This document shows, piece after piece, positions 1 to 8,813 of a stretch of DNA of 62,691 nt. Location: the NCBI RefSeq assembly GCF_000725885.1, contig NZ_JODR01000034.1, forward strand, positions 1-62,691, read 5' to 3'. The notes beneath the pieces were generated by a model. That model was not told the origin of the DNA and made no database searches. It was given only the letters and a program-made list of their open reading frames with translations. Source of the DNA: Streptomyces albus subsp. albus (lineage in GTDB: Bacteria > Actinomycetota > Actinomycetes > Streptomycetales > Streptomycetaceae). Numbering within the stretch: the stretch's first letter is position 1; every line of letters starts with the position of its first letter. The position numbers and the translations under genes are program-made.

Positions 1-40
1 CGCGGACGGCTCGTGGACCCTCACCATCACCAAGCTCTGA
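1..40 (+). CDS. 3' end of a truncated CDS (unidentified)
   Basis: The first 40 bases read in one frame as ADGSWTLTITKL followed by TGA at 38-40. A D/N-G-S/T-W-T-L beta-strand ending is common at the C-termini of secreted beta-sandwich domains, for example convertase P-domains, but twelve residues are not enough to name a family. A strong hairpin about 60 bp downstream fits the end of a transcription unit on this strand. Confidence 0.4.
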   Translation, partial: ADGSWTLTITKL

Positions 41-100
41 GGCGCGGCACCGCCTCAGCTGTGACGCGCCGGGCCGCACCGAGGTGAGGCCCCGCGAACA

Positions 101-138
101 GCGGCCCCCGCCCCTCTTCTCCGAGGGACGGGGGCCGC
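101..138. terminator. Rho-independent-like hairpin
   Basis: A 16-bp inverted repeat (101-116 with 123-138, one mismatch) and a 6-nt loop sit between the rightward partial gene and the leftward SARP gene. Related GC-rich hairpin arms continue to about 180. It can serve both converging genes. Confidence 0.6.
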
Positions 139-219
139 ATTCGTGAGGGCCGCTTTTTCTCCGAGCGACGGAGGCCGCCTTCGTGGAGGCCGCCCTCATA
201 CGTGCGGGAGGGCGGGCGC

Positions 220-3200
220 CTAGCCGGTGCCGTCCATCTCCCCCAGCAACTGCCGCAGGGCACGGCACTCGGCAGTCGCCTCCAGCCGCGTGTACAGGCC
301 GAGCGCCTCCGCACCGTAGCGCCGTGCCGCGTCCGCGCTGCCGGACAGCAGTGCCGTCCGGGCCAGTCCGTGCAGGGCATGGGCGGCCCCCAGGGTGAAG
401 TCGGCGCCGCGCGCCATCGCCAGGGCGGCCTCGTAGGACGCCCTGGCCGCGTCGAGACGGCCCGACAGCCGCTGGACGTCCCCCCGGCCCGTGACGGCCC
501 GCTGGTGCTCGTAGACGTTGCCCACCTCGCGGGCGACCCTCTCCGCCATCCGGACGTGCATCATCGCCTCACCGAAGCGCCGGGAGGCGGCGCAGGCGGA
601 GCCCAGATTGACGAGCGTGTCGGCCTCCCCGACGGCGTCCCCGCTCTCGCGGTAACAGGCCAGTGCCCGCCGGTAGCAGGCCAGCGCCCGCTCGGTGTCC
701 CCGGTGGCCTGGTGGACAGTGCCGAGATTTCCCTCCTCCAGAGCGACGTCCAGCGGACCGCCGACGGCACGCACCCGCACGAGGGCTTCCTCGTAGTAGT
801 GGCGGGCTTCGTCGTACCGGCCCTCCAGGCAGAAGATCTCCCCGATGTTGTTCAGAGCGGTGGCTTCCCCGAACGCGTCGCCCACCCGCGCGTGGAGATC
901 GAAAACGCGCCGGAAGCGCGCCAGCGCCTCCTCGTAGGCGCCGCCGTAGTGCAGGGCGACACCTTCCACGTTGAGGGCTTCCGCCTCCCCGTACGCGTCA
1001 CCGCAGGCCCGGAACCGGCGCAGGGCCTCGGCCAGTTCCCTGAGCGTCTCGGACCGCTGCCCCGCGGCGAGGCGGGCCCGGGCCGCCTGGAAGTGGGCGA
1101 CGGCACCGCCGTGCTGGTCGCCTGCCTCGTCGAACAGGGTGATGGCCTCGGTGGCGCGTTCCAGCGCGCCGTCGGGGGCGCTCTGCGCGGTCACGTCGGC
1201 CCATTCGGTCAGTGCCTGGGCGAGCGCCCGGGTGTCGTTCCCCGTGCGCAGCGCCCGTGCTGCGGCACCGTGCAGTTCGGCGGCGGTGTCCCAGACGGCC
1301 CACAGCCGGAACGCCTGGGCGAGGACGTGCGGGAAGCGCGCCCCGGTGGCGGGCACGTGGTCCAGCGCCATACGGGTCACGGCCAGCAGGTTGGCGCGTT
1401 CCGCCATGAGCCACGCGGTGGCCTCCTCCGCGCCGGCGGGACGTGGCGCACACGGGGCGTTTGGCGGCGGCAGGAGCGGCAGCCGCCGGCGCCTGGGGTG
1501 GGCGGCCCGGTCGGCACGGTCGGCCGCCACCAGGTAGTGGTCCAGCAGCCGTTCGACCGCCGCACGGCGCTCATGGGGCGTGTCCTCCTCCGCGCACATC
1601 TGCCGTCCGAAGGCGCGCGTCAGCGCGTGCACGGCGTACCGCTCGCGCGACGGTTCCTCCACCAGATGATTGTCGAGCAGGGCCTTGAGGGCACGGCGGC
1701 CGGCGGCCTCGTCCAGCCCCGTGAGCGCCGGCACCGCCCAGGCGGGCAGGTCCGGGCCCGGGTGCAGGGCCAGGCGCCGCAGCAGGCGCTGTGCCGCGTC
1801 CCCGAGGGTGACGTAGCTGAGCCGGAAAGTGGCTGCCAGGGCGTCGTCGTCCACCTCGTCGAGGAGGTCCGGTGCCTTCTCCAGCCGGGACGTCAGATAC
1901 GGCAGGTCCCACGTCTCGCGGTGCCGGAAGCCGCTGGCGGCCAGCCGGAGGAAGAACGGGTGCCCTCCGATGACACCCACCGCACGCCGCAGTTCCGCGC
2001 CCTCGGGTGCCCGCTCGCTGCCCGCGATCCGGACGAAGAGGGACACCGCGTCGTTCTCGGGCAGGGCCTTCAGCGGCAGGTGCCCGGCCCCCTCCAGCGC
2101 GTGCAGCCGTTTGCGGCTCGTGACGATGACCCGGCAGCCCGGGGCGACGGGCAGCAGCGGTGTCACCTGCCGCACGTCACGCGCGTCGTCGAGGAGCAGC
2201 AGGGCGGTGTGCCGGGCGGTCCACTCCCGCCACCGCCGCGTCCGTTCGTCCAGCGAACGGGAGCTTGGGTCGTACGGTGCCTGTGCGTCGGTGAGCAGCA
2301 GCCCCAGCGCTTCGAACGGTTCACAGTACGGCTGTTCGCTGTAGCCGCGCAGATCCACGTGGAAGACGCCGTCGGGATAGCGGGGCGCCAACTGGTGGGC
2401 GGCGTGCAGGGCGAGCACCGTCTTGCCGATACCGGGCATCCCGTGGATGACGGTGACGGCCGGTGCCGCGTCCTGTCCGGGGCCGTCCGGCCGGTCGGCC
2501 AGCAGACGCATCTCACGGTCGCGGCCCACGAAGTCCCGCACATCGCGCGGCAGGTTGTTGCGGGGCCGCTCGTTCGGTGCGGGCGCCGGCCGGGCCGGGG
2601 TCCGCGGCGTGCTGCGGGCGCCCAGCAGAGTGCTGTCCTGCGCCAGGATGCGCGCGTGCAGCTCGCGCAGCCCGGGGCCCGGCTCGATGCCCTGCTCGTC
2701 GCGGAGCCGCCGGCACACGGCACGGTAGTGGCCGAGCGCCTCGTCGGTACGGCCGCAGCGGTACAGCGCGGTCATCAGCAGGCCGACGGTCCGCTGCCCG
2801 AGCGGGTACTGGGCGGCCAGCTGGTGGAGTTCGCCGAGCAGTTCCGCGTGCTGCCCCAGCTCCAGACCGAGCCGCAGGCGCTCCTCGCGCACGCTGCGCA
2901 GGTCCTCCTGGAGCCGCGCCCGCACCGAAGAGCCCCAGTCCCCGGTGAACTCGGCGAACGGCTCACCGCGCCACATCGACTCGGCCGTGCTCAGCATCCC
3001 GGTGGCCAGCGCGTGCTCGCCGCGTCCGGCCGCCGCGGCGGCGTCCTGGCGGAGCTGCTGGAACAGATGCAGATCCACCTCGTCGTCGGCCACCAGCAGC
3101 CGGTAGCGACGCGGGGAGAGGTGGTCGATCCGCGCACTGTCCCCCACGGCCGCCTGCAGAATGCCGCGCAGCCTGGACACATAGGTGTGCAGGGACTCGG

Positions 3201-3381
3201 CGGCCTTGAGGGGCGGGTCCCCGTCCCACACGCGGTCGATGAGCGTGTCGACGGCCACGGCTCTCCCGCGGGCGTGCAGCAGCACGGCCAGCACGCAGCG
3301 CTGCTTGACCGGTCCGAGGGGGAACTGCTCGTCCCCCACCCACAGTTCGAGAGGACTGCCCAGCGCGACGAAGATCACCAT
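220..3381 (-). CDS. SARP-family regulator, AfsR-like (BTAD, NB-ARC, TPR)
   Basis: This 1053-residue protein has the AfsR layout. An OmpR-type winged helix and bacterial transcriptional activation domain occupy roughly residues 1-245 (start MVIFVALG, then DTLIDRVWDGDPP, typical of SARPs). An NB-ARC ATPase follows, with P-loop GMPGIGKT near residue 315 and a Walker-B-like LLLLDDA. The C-terminal third is TPR repeats (YEEALARFRR, YDEARHYYEEAL). SARPs bind direct heptamer repeats and activate transcription, usually of secondary-metabolite clusters; the NB-ARC and TPR parts provide nucleotide and partner control. The start could be the ATG at 3381 or the adjacent GTG at 3378, which is better spaced from AAGGGG. 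The divergent gene pair at 3627 is a natural target candidate. The target is inferred, the domain order is seen. Confidence 0.93.
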   Translation of the reverse strand: MVIFVALGSPLELWVGDEQFPLGPVKQRCVLAVLLHARGRAVAVDTLIDRVWDGDPPLKAAESLHTYVSRLRGILQAAVGDSARIDHLSPRRYRLLVADDEVDLHLFQQLRQDAAAAAGRGEHALATGMLSTAESMWRGEPFAEFTGDWGSSVRARLQEDLRSVREERLRLGLELGQHAELLGELHQLAAQYPLGQRTVGLLMTALYRCGRTDEALGHYRAVCRRLRDEQGIEPGPGLRELHARILAQDSTLLGARSTPRTPARPAPAPNERPRNNLPRDVRDFVGRDREMRLLADRPDGPGQDAAPAVTVIHGMPGIGKTVLALHAAHQLAPRYPDGVFHVDLRGYSEQPYCEPFEALGLLLTDAQAPYDPSSRSLDERTRRWREWTARHTALLLLDDARDVRQVTPLLPVAPGCRVIVTSRKRLHALEGAGHLPLKALPENDAVSLFVRIAGSERAPEGAELRRAVGVIGGHPFFLRLAASGFRHRETWDLPYLTSRLEKAPDLLDEVDDDALAATFRLSYVTLGDAAQRLLRRLALHPGPDLPAWAVPALTGLDEAAGRRALKALLDNHLVEEPSRERYAVHALTRAFGRQMCAEEDTPHERRAAVERLLDHYLVAADRADRAAHPRRRRLPLLPPPNAPCAPRPAGAEEATAWLMAERANLLAVTRMALDHVPATGARFPHVLAQAFRLWAVWDTAAELHGAAARALRTGNDTRALAQALTEWADVTAQSAPDGALERATEAITLFDEAGDQHGGAVAHFQAARARLAAGQRSETLRELAEALRRFRACGDAYGEAEALNVEGVALHYGGAYEEALARFRRVFDLHARVGDAFGEATALNNIGEIFCLEGRYDEARHYYEEALVRVRAVGGPLDVALEEGNLGTVHQATGDTERALACYRRALACYRESGDAVGEADTLVNLGSACAASRRFGEAMMHVRMAERVAREVGNVYEHQRAVTGRGDVQRLSGRLDAARASYEAALAMARGADFTLGAAHALHGLARTALLSGSADAARRYGAEALGLYTRLEATAECRALRQLLGEMDGTG

Positions 3382-3626
3382 CGCCCCTTGCTGTTGTCGC
3401 GTCTCCCTGCCGCCGAAGCGTGCGCGTAGGTGCGAGGTTCCTCACTGTCGCGCCGGGTCGAAGGGTCGCGGGCGGGGGCGCACGGATGCGCGGCGCGGGC
3501 GCACATCGGGAAGTCCATGGGAGTGCAAGGTTCCGGCAAGGAGCACGTCCAGCGGGCGCGGGGACGCACTCGGAGTCGGTCGCACGGCCGACGCCATCCC
3601 ACCGCGAGTTCGGAGACAGAGCACCG

Positions 3627-4928
3627 ATGACTGCGACAACACTCCACACCCACTGGCGCCACGTCCCCGTACGGCTGGACGCAGGCCGCTGGGCCACCCG
3701 CCAGGTCCGCAAGAAGCTCCTGGTCGTCGTGCACACCGTGACGGCGGGCCAGCGGCTGCTGGACGCCGTGCGCCTGCTGGAGGGCGATCCGCGCATCCAG
3801 ACCGTCTTCACGGCCGCCCCTGACGTCTTCAGCAACGGCGTCGGCGACTTCCTGTCCCGGCTGAAGGCGCTCGTGCTGCCCTGGGAGCAGGCCGTGGAGA
3901 CGGAGTTCGACCTGGCGCTGGCCGCCGCACACGGCGGGCTGCACGAGGTGCACGCCCCCGTCCTGGTCCTCCCGCACGGCGCGGGCCACAACAAGACCGT
4001 GCGGCACCCGTCGGCCACCGTCCCGCCCCGCGCATCCGGCCCCGCCTCCCGCGCCCCCTCGGGCACCCCGCCCGCCGGCGAGCGCAACGTCTACGGCCTG
4101 GGCCGGCAATGGCTGGTGCGGGACGGCGCCGTGGTGCCGGAGGCCGTGCTGCTCGCCCACCACGACGAACTGGCCCGCCTGGGCCGCGAATGCCCCGAAG
4201 CACTGCACGTCGCCCAGGTGGTCGGCGACCCCTGCTACGACCGGATCGCCGCCTCCCTCCCCTCCCGCGCGCTCTACCGCCAGGCACTCGGCGCCGGACC
4301 CGGCCAGAAGGTCGTCCTCGCCTGCTCCACCTGGGGGCCGCAGTCACTGCTGGGCCGCGAATGGCCCCTCCTGGAGCGGCTCGTGACCGAACTGCCGCCG
4401 GGCGAGTACCGGACGGCGGCACTGCTCCACCCCAACGTGTGGAACGCCCACGGCGAATGGCAGATCGGCTCCTGGCTGGCCGGACTGGGCCGCCGCGGAC
4501 TGTCCGTGGTCAGCCAGCACTCGGACTGGTGCGGCGCGCTCGCGGCGGCCGATGTGGTCGTGGGCGACCACGGTTCCCTCTCCCTGTACGGAACGATGAC
4601 GGGGGCACCCGTCCTGCTCACCGACGTGCCGGACACCGGCCTCGACCCGGCCTCACCCCTGGCCGAACTGAGCTCCTTCGCGCCCCGGCTGCGCGCCGAC
4701 AAACCACTGTGCCGCCAGCTGGCGCGCGCCATGGCCACCTACCGCAAAGCCGGTTACGAACGGGTGGCACAGCGCATCTCCTCGGAACCGGGCAGGTTCG
4801 CGGTCAAAATGCGCTCCCTGCTGTACCGGAAGCTGCGCCTGCGGGCCACCGCCGCACGACTGGCGCCCCGGCCCGCACGGCTGCCGGTCACGCTCAGGTT
4901 CGACGAGCCCGGGCAGGTGACACCGTGA
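3627..4928 (+). CDS. GT-B-fold-like protein of unknown function, SARP-linked
   Basis: A 433-residue protein starting at ATG 3627 after GGAGA. It has two Rossmann-like halves: an early LLVVVHTVTAGQRLLD strand-turn-helix, a central VLPHGAGHNK, and a late VVGDHGSLSLYGTMTGAPVLL. The last motif resembles the donor-binding region of CDP-glycerol glycerophosphotransferases and related GT-B enzymes. I recall relatives sometimes named translation initiation factor 2, which this sequence does not support. It is divergent from the SARP gene with about 245 bp between. Its stop overlaps the next start (GTGA, 4925-4928), so the two are translationally coupled. The enzymatic reaction is not known. Confidence 0.75.
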   Translation: MTATTLHTHWRHVPVRLDAGRWATRQVRKKLLVVVHTVTAGQRLLDAVRLLEGDPRIQTVFTAAPDVFSNGVGDFLSRLKALVLPWEQAVETEFDLALAAAHGGLHEVHAPVLVLPHGAGHNKTVRHPSATVPPRASGPASRAPSGTPPAGERNVYGLGRQWLVRDGAVVPEAVLLAHHDELARLGRECPEALHVAQVVGDPCYDRIAASLPSRALYRQALGAGPGQKVVLACSTWGPQSLLGREWPLLERLVTELPPGEYRTAALLHPNVWNAHGEWQIGSWLAGLGRRGLSVVSQHSDWCGALAAADVVVGDHGSLSLYGTMTGAPVLLTDVPDTGLDPASPLAELSSFAPRLRADKPLCRQLARAMATYRKAGYERVAQRISSEPGRFAVKMRSLLYRKLRLRATAARLAPRPARLPVTLRFDEPGQVTP

Positions 4929-5887
4929 CCCGCCTGCGGGTGCGTCTCCTGGGGCCCGACGACCGTACGGACACCGCCTGGGTGACCACCGAGAGCGCCG
5001 GCCGGCCCGACGTACCGCGGGCCCGCTTCGCCCAGGTCCTCCTGGAGACCGCCATACCCTCGCGCGGGCTGCCCGGCGGCACGGCCTGCGACCGGCACCT
5101 ACGGGTCGGGCTGCCGTCCGCCGCACGGTGGCCGCGCCTGGCGGACGTGGTCGTCGCACGGGGCGCCGGCCGGCCCGCGGCCCTGCGGCTGGCCCGCGCC
5201 CACCCCGGCGCCCTGGTCGCCGCCGTGCACCAGGGAACACGCTGCTGGCTGGCCCTCGCCGGGGGCGACCGCGGAGTCCTCGAACTGGGACCACGGCAGT
5301 TCGCAGGACTGCCCTGGCAGACATGGGCGTCCCTGGCCCACACCTGGCTGGTGGCCGGACTGCCCGCCGAGCGGCTGGCGCAGACGGTGGCCACCGTGCG
5401 GCGCATTCGCCGTGCGGCACCGTGGCTGTACTCCCGGCGGGCCGGGACGCCACCGGCCGCCCCCGCCGCGTCCCGGGCGCACAGTGGCCTCCCGGCGGCC
5501 TTCCGGAGGCCCGCGTACGGGACCGCCGCCGCGCCGCCCGACCGGCTCCCCGCCGTCCCCGGCGGCCCCACCGTCCTCGCCGGTCTCCCGGTCCTCTCCG
5601 GTCTCCCGGATCAGCCCGGCTCTCCCGGCCGTCCCGGCGTGCCCGGCCTCGCCTCCCGCCCGGCGGCGAGAAGCGGTCCCTCAACGCCTGTGGTGGCCTC
5701 GCCCCAGCCCGGTGCGGCGTCCGCGCCGCCGGGGCGGCCCGGGCTGCCTGGGCCGCCGTGCCCGCCCGACGCGGGGGCATGCCCGCCCGGTGCGGCGTCC
5801 CCCCTGTCGGGTGTTTCGCTGTGCCCGCCCGGTGCGGCCCTGTCCCCGCTTTCGCCCGGCAGCCGGGCGAGCAGAGCGCGCACCTGA
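4925..5887 (+). CDS. Uncharacterised partner of the GT-B-like protein
   Basis: A GTG start overlaps the upstream stop by 4 bp. The protein is 320 residues. Residues 1-170 look like a folded globular part with alternating hydrophobic segments (LADVVVARGAG, GALVAAVHQGTRCWLALAGGDRGVLEL). Residues after about 175 are Pro/Gly/Ala/Ser-rich low complexity. No family recognised. The last 277 bases overlap the convergent NB-ARC gene, so one or both C-termini may be shorter in the living cell. Coupling to the upstream gene suggests the two products act together. Confidence 0.6.
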   Translation: MTRLRVRLLGPDDRTDTAWVTTESAGRPDVPRARFAQVLLETAIPSRGLPGGTACDRHLRVGLPSAARWPRLADVVVARGAGRPAALRLARAHPGALVAAVHQGTRCWLALAGGDRGVLELGPRQFAGLPWQTWASLAHTWLVAGLPAERLAQTVATVRRIRRAAPWLYSRRAGTPPAAPAASRAHSGLPAAFRRPAYGTAAAPPDRLPAVPGGPTVLAGLPVLSGLPDQPGSPGRPGVPGLASRPAARSGPSTPVVASPQPGAASAPPGRPGLPGPPCPPDAGACPPGAASPLSGVSLCPPGAALSPLSPGSRASRART

Positions 5888-8190
5888 CGTGCTTGTGCCG
5901 ACTCGGTCCCCGAGAGGCCCTCGTGCAGACGCAAGGCGGCACGGCCGTGCTCGGCGGCAAGCCGGGCGCGGCCCTGCCGTTCGGCAAGGGCCGCCAGTGC
6001 GCCCAGTGCGCGGGCGGCCTCGAAATCGGCGTTCATGCCGCGCAGGACACCCAGCGCACCGGACAGCTGCTCCTCCGCCTCGCCCATGCGCCCCAGAGCC
6101 AGGCACGCGCGGCCGGCCGCGATGGCGGCCCGCGCCGCGTTGTACACGTCGCCCTTCCCCGCCAGCACCCGGTGTGCGACCTGTGCGTGCTCCAACGCCC
6201 GGACGGCGTCCCGGCTATCGGCGGGGGCGACGTAAGCGCTGTCGTCACTGCCGTGTACGGCGGTACCGCTCGTGGCGGAAGCACACGCGTCCAGGTGGCT
6301 GTCGGCGAGATTGAGCACAGCCAGCGCCCCCGCGCGCTCGTCGCCCAGAGCGGGCAGTTGCGCCGCCGCGCGGGCGAACAGTTCTCCGGCGCGCTCCGGA
6401 CGGCCGCTCTGCCGGTGGGCGAGGCCCCGGTAGTTGAGCGTCCGGGCGTACCCGAGCCGGTCCCCCAGCCGCTCGCACAGGACCGCCGCACGCTCGAACA
6501 TCTCCAGAGCCCGCTCACCGGCGCCCATGTCGAGTTCGCCGATGCCTCCGGAGGTGAGCATGCGGCACTCTGCCGCGGCGTCCCCGGCGGTCGTCGCCGC
6601 GGCCAGCCCCTCACGATGTGCCGCCCGCCACTGTTCGTAGTGCTTGCGCCGGAGGAACAGCGGCCACATGGCGTCGGCGAGCTGCCAGCTGACCTCCGGC
6701 CACCCGTCGGCCCGCGCCGTGCGCAGTACGGCCATGAGGTTGGGCAGCTCGTGCTCCAGCCAGTCCAGCGCCCTGTCGGGATCACCGCCCAGATCGGCGG
6801 GCGTCACCGGGTGGGGGCCCAAGTCGCGGGGGAGGGTGCGGTGCTGCGGCTCGACGAGGGACTCCGCCTCGGTGGCGGTCGCCAGGTAGAAGCCGAGGAT
6901 GCGGCGCAGCGCCGCACGGCGTTCCTGGGGCGGGTCGAGCGCCTCGGCCTTCGCCAGGGCGTGCAGACGGACGAGGTCGTGGAACCGGTGCCGTTCCTCG
7001 GTGCCGTCCCACTCCCCCGCCGGGCCACCGGGTTCGGGCCCCTCCCCGTCGCCGTCGGACCGGCCGGAGGCGGGCTGCGGGGCGTCCGCCAGCAGGCTCG
7101 CGTCATGGAGGGCGTCAAGGAGGCCGACGACGGTGGCCGTGTCGGGTGCGCCGCCGGGCCCGCCCAGTACGGCGGCGGCGACGCCCGTGCCGAACTCCGC
7201 TGTCGGGTGCAGGGCGAGCAGCCGGTAAAGCCGCGCCGCGTCGGCCCGCAGCGTCGCGTAGGAGCAGTCCAAAGCCGCCTGCACAGTGCGGTCCCCCTCG
7301 ATGGTCAGCGCCTGGAGCCTGCTGTGCTCCTTCTCGAGTGCGCGCACCAGGGTGGTGATCCTGCGAGTCGGCCGGGCGGCGAGCCGCGCCCCGGCGACCC
7401 GCACCGCGAGCGGCAGCCCGGCGCACAGCTGCACCAGGGCGCGCGCGTCCTTCCACTGGGTGCGGACCCGCTCGTCGGCGACGGTGGCGTCCAGCAGCGC
7501 CACGGCGTCCTCCACCCCGAGGGGTTCCAGATGGATCTGGCAGCAGCCGTCGACCGACAGCCCCGGCAGTCGCGCTCTGCCGGTCACGGCGGTCACGCTG
7601 GTACCGCCGGGCAGCAGCGTGCGCACCTGCGCCGCCGTCGCCGCGTCGTCCAGCAGGACGACCAGGGGCCGCCGCGCGGTCAGTGACCGGTAGAGCGACG
7701 CCCGCTCCTCCACAGCCCGTGGAATGCGGCTGCCGGGGACGCCGAGGCCGCGCAGGAAGCGGCTCAGCACCTCCGCCGGGTCACCGGCTCCCGCCGGGGA
7801 CTGGCCGCCCAGATCGGCGTACAGCTGACCACCCGGGAAGGCGGGGCACAGTCCGTGCAGCCATGTCAGTGCGAGGGCGGTCTTCCCGACACCGCCCAGC
7901 CCGCTGATGGCGGCCAGCGTCCCCGACCGGTGCTCCAGAGCGGTGCGGTGATGCCGCTCCAGTGCGGCCAGTTCCGCCGCGCGGTCCGTGAGGGGCGGTA
8001 CGGAAGGAAGCTGCCACGGGGCCGCGTCGTCCGCCGGATGTCCCGGGCCGGGCACCCGGGGTGCTGTCGGGGGCCCGGCCGCCAGATGGATGTCACCGTG
8101 CACGGTGCCGACTTGGACGACCGCCCCGTGGACGGTTCCGGACACCTGGTTGTCGCCCTCGTGGTCCTCGCCGAGCCTGTCCCCCCACAC
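5611..8190 (-). CDS. NB-ARC/TPR protein without a DNA-binding domain
   Basis: The frame is open from further upstream, but the GTG at 8190 has GGAGG five bases before it and removes an implausible Arg-rich leader encoded by tandem repeats. This gives 859 residues. The N-terminus carries VSGTVHGAVVQVGTVHGDIH, a beta-rich tag found ahead of many actinobacterial NLR-like proteins. The NB-ARC domain has P-loop SGLGGVGKTALA near residue 95 and LVVLLDD as Walker B, followed by a winged-helix-like region and C-terminal TPRs. There is no SARP domain, so DNA binding is not expected. STAND ATPases of this form are signal-triggered switches; the partner here is unknown. The last ~90 residues are Gly/Pro-rich and overlap the convergent gene. 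Confidence 0.85.
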   Translation of the reverse strand: MWGDRLGEDHEGDNQVSGTVHGAVVQVGTVHGDIHLAAGPPTAPRVPGPGHPADDAAPWQLPSVPPLTDRAAELAALERHHRTALEHRSGTLAAISGLGGVGKTALALTWLHGLCPAFPGGQLYADLGGQSPAGAGDPAEVLSRFLRGLGVPGSRIPRAVEERASLYRSLTARRPLVVLLDDAATAAQVRTLLPGGTSVTAVTGRARLPGLSVDGCCQIHLEPLGVEDAVALLDATVADERVRTQWKDARALVQLCAGLPLAVRVAGARLAARPTRRITTLVRALEKEHSRLQALTIEGDRTVQAALDCSYATLRADAARLYRLLALHPTAEFGTGVAAAVLGGPGGAPDTATVVGLLDALHDASLLADAPQPASGRSDGDGEGPEPGGPAGEWDGTEERHRFHDLVRLHALAKAEALDPPQERRAALRRILGFYLATATEAESLVEPQHRTLPRDLGPHPVTPADLGGDPDRALDWLEHELPNLMAVLRTARADGWPEVSWQLADAMWPLFLRRKHYEQWRAAHREGLAAATTAGDAAAECRMLTSGGIGELDMGAGERALEMFERAAVLCERLGDRLGYARTLNYRGLAHRQSGRPERAGELFARAAAQLPALGDERAGALAVLNLADSHLDACASATSGTAVHGSDDSAYVAPADSRDAVRALEHAQVAHRVLAGKGDVYNAARAAIAAGRACLALGRMGEAEEQLSGALGVLRGMNADFEAARALGALAALAERQGRARLAAEHGRAALRLHEGLSGTESAQARQVRALLARLPGESGDRAAPGGHSETPDRGDAAPGGHAPASGGHGGPGSPGRPGGADAAPGWGEATTGVEGPLLAAGREARPGTPGRPGEPG

Positions 8191-8411
8191 CTGTACCTCC
8201 GACCGTTCAGTACCGCCTCTGGTGGCCGTGTTCCGGGTAGGTCCTATGCCGTCGGTGCGGCTGCGCGCCCGCGCGGTCACCGGTACGGCTGTGTTCTGTA
8301 CGGCCGGCGTCCGTACGGCCGTGTTCCGGCTGTGCCGCGCGCGTGCCTGTGGAGCGGTGAATCCGTGTGCCCGCGCGGACGGTTGCGTCCGCACGGCCTG
8401 TGTCCGTACAC
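8191..8411. other. Intergenic stretch upstream of the NB-ARC gene
   Basis: Non-coding by context: it precedes the preferred GTG start and is rich in irregular GTACGGC/GTGTCCG words that grade into the regular 17-bp array beginning at 8412. Beyond the array, 8532-8813 shows AT-richer sequence around 8640-8690 but no supportable gene. Confidence 0.5.
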
Positions 8412-8531
8412 AACGTGCGTCCGTGCGAACCGTGCGTCCGTGCAGATCGTTCGGCCCGTACGCACCGTGCGCCCGTACAAACCGTCTGTCTATGCAGACC
8501 GTCTGTCCGTGCAAACCGTGCGTCCGTACGC
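8412..8531. repeat. Tandem array, seven units of 17-18 bp
   Basis: Units start at 8412, 8429, 8446, 8464, 8481, 8498 and 8515. The consensus is close to ACCGTgcGTCCGTgcaa; one unit is 18 bp. The array lies about 220-340 bp upstream of the NB-ARC start. The period is not a multiple of three, so it was not shaped as a protein repeat. It could be a multi-site operator or a minisatellite. Confidence 0.8.
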
Positions 8532-8813
8532 GCACGACCGCACGGACGATGGTTCTGCCCGTTTCTCAGCCCCTGTGCGCAACCGTGCCGTCGTCCACAG
8601 ACGGACACGGACGGCGCCGCTCCGACTCTCCTTGACCGCTTTCCGTCCGGTTTTCTTTCCGCATTGGTTGTTGTTCTTCCCCACGCGACCGGTGGATGAA
8701 GCAGGCAGACAGCGAACCGATGCAGTGGACCGGACACCGCGGCGGAGGAGGACCCGATCGTGGAACACCGCCGGAACGGCAGACGACGAGCCGCAAGCCG
8801 CGGCCCCGAGCCG

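Noticed and set aside
202..3429. Long rightward reading frame opposite the SARP gene
   Set aside because: A GC-bias shadow: composition is Arg/Gly/Gln-rich without domains and the opposite strand encodes a complete AfsR-type protein.
8207..8737. Leftward frames coding repeated RT/CVR-rich peptides upstream of the NB-ARC gene
   Set aside because: Produced by the 17-bp tandem array, whose period is not a multiple of three; the GTG at 8190 with GGAGG is a better gene start.
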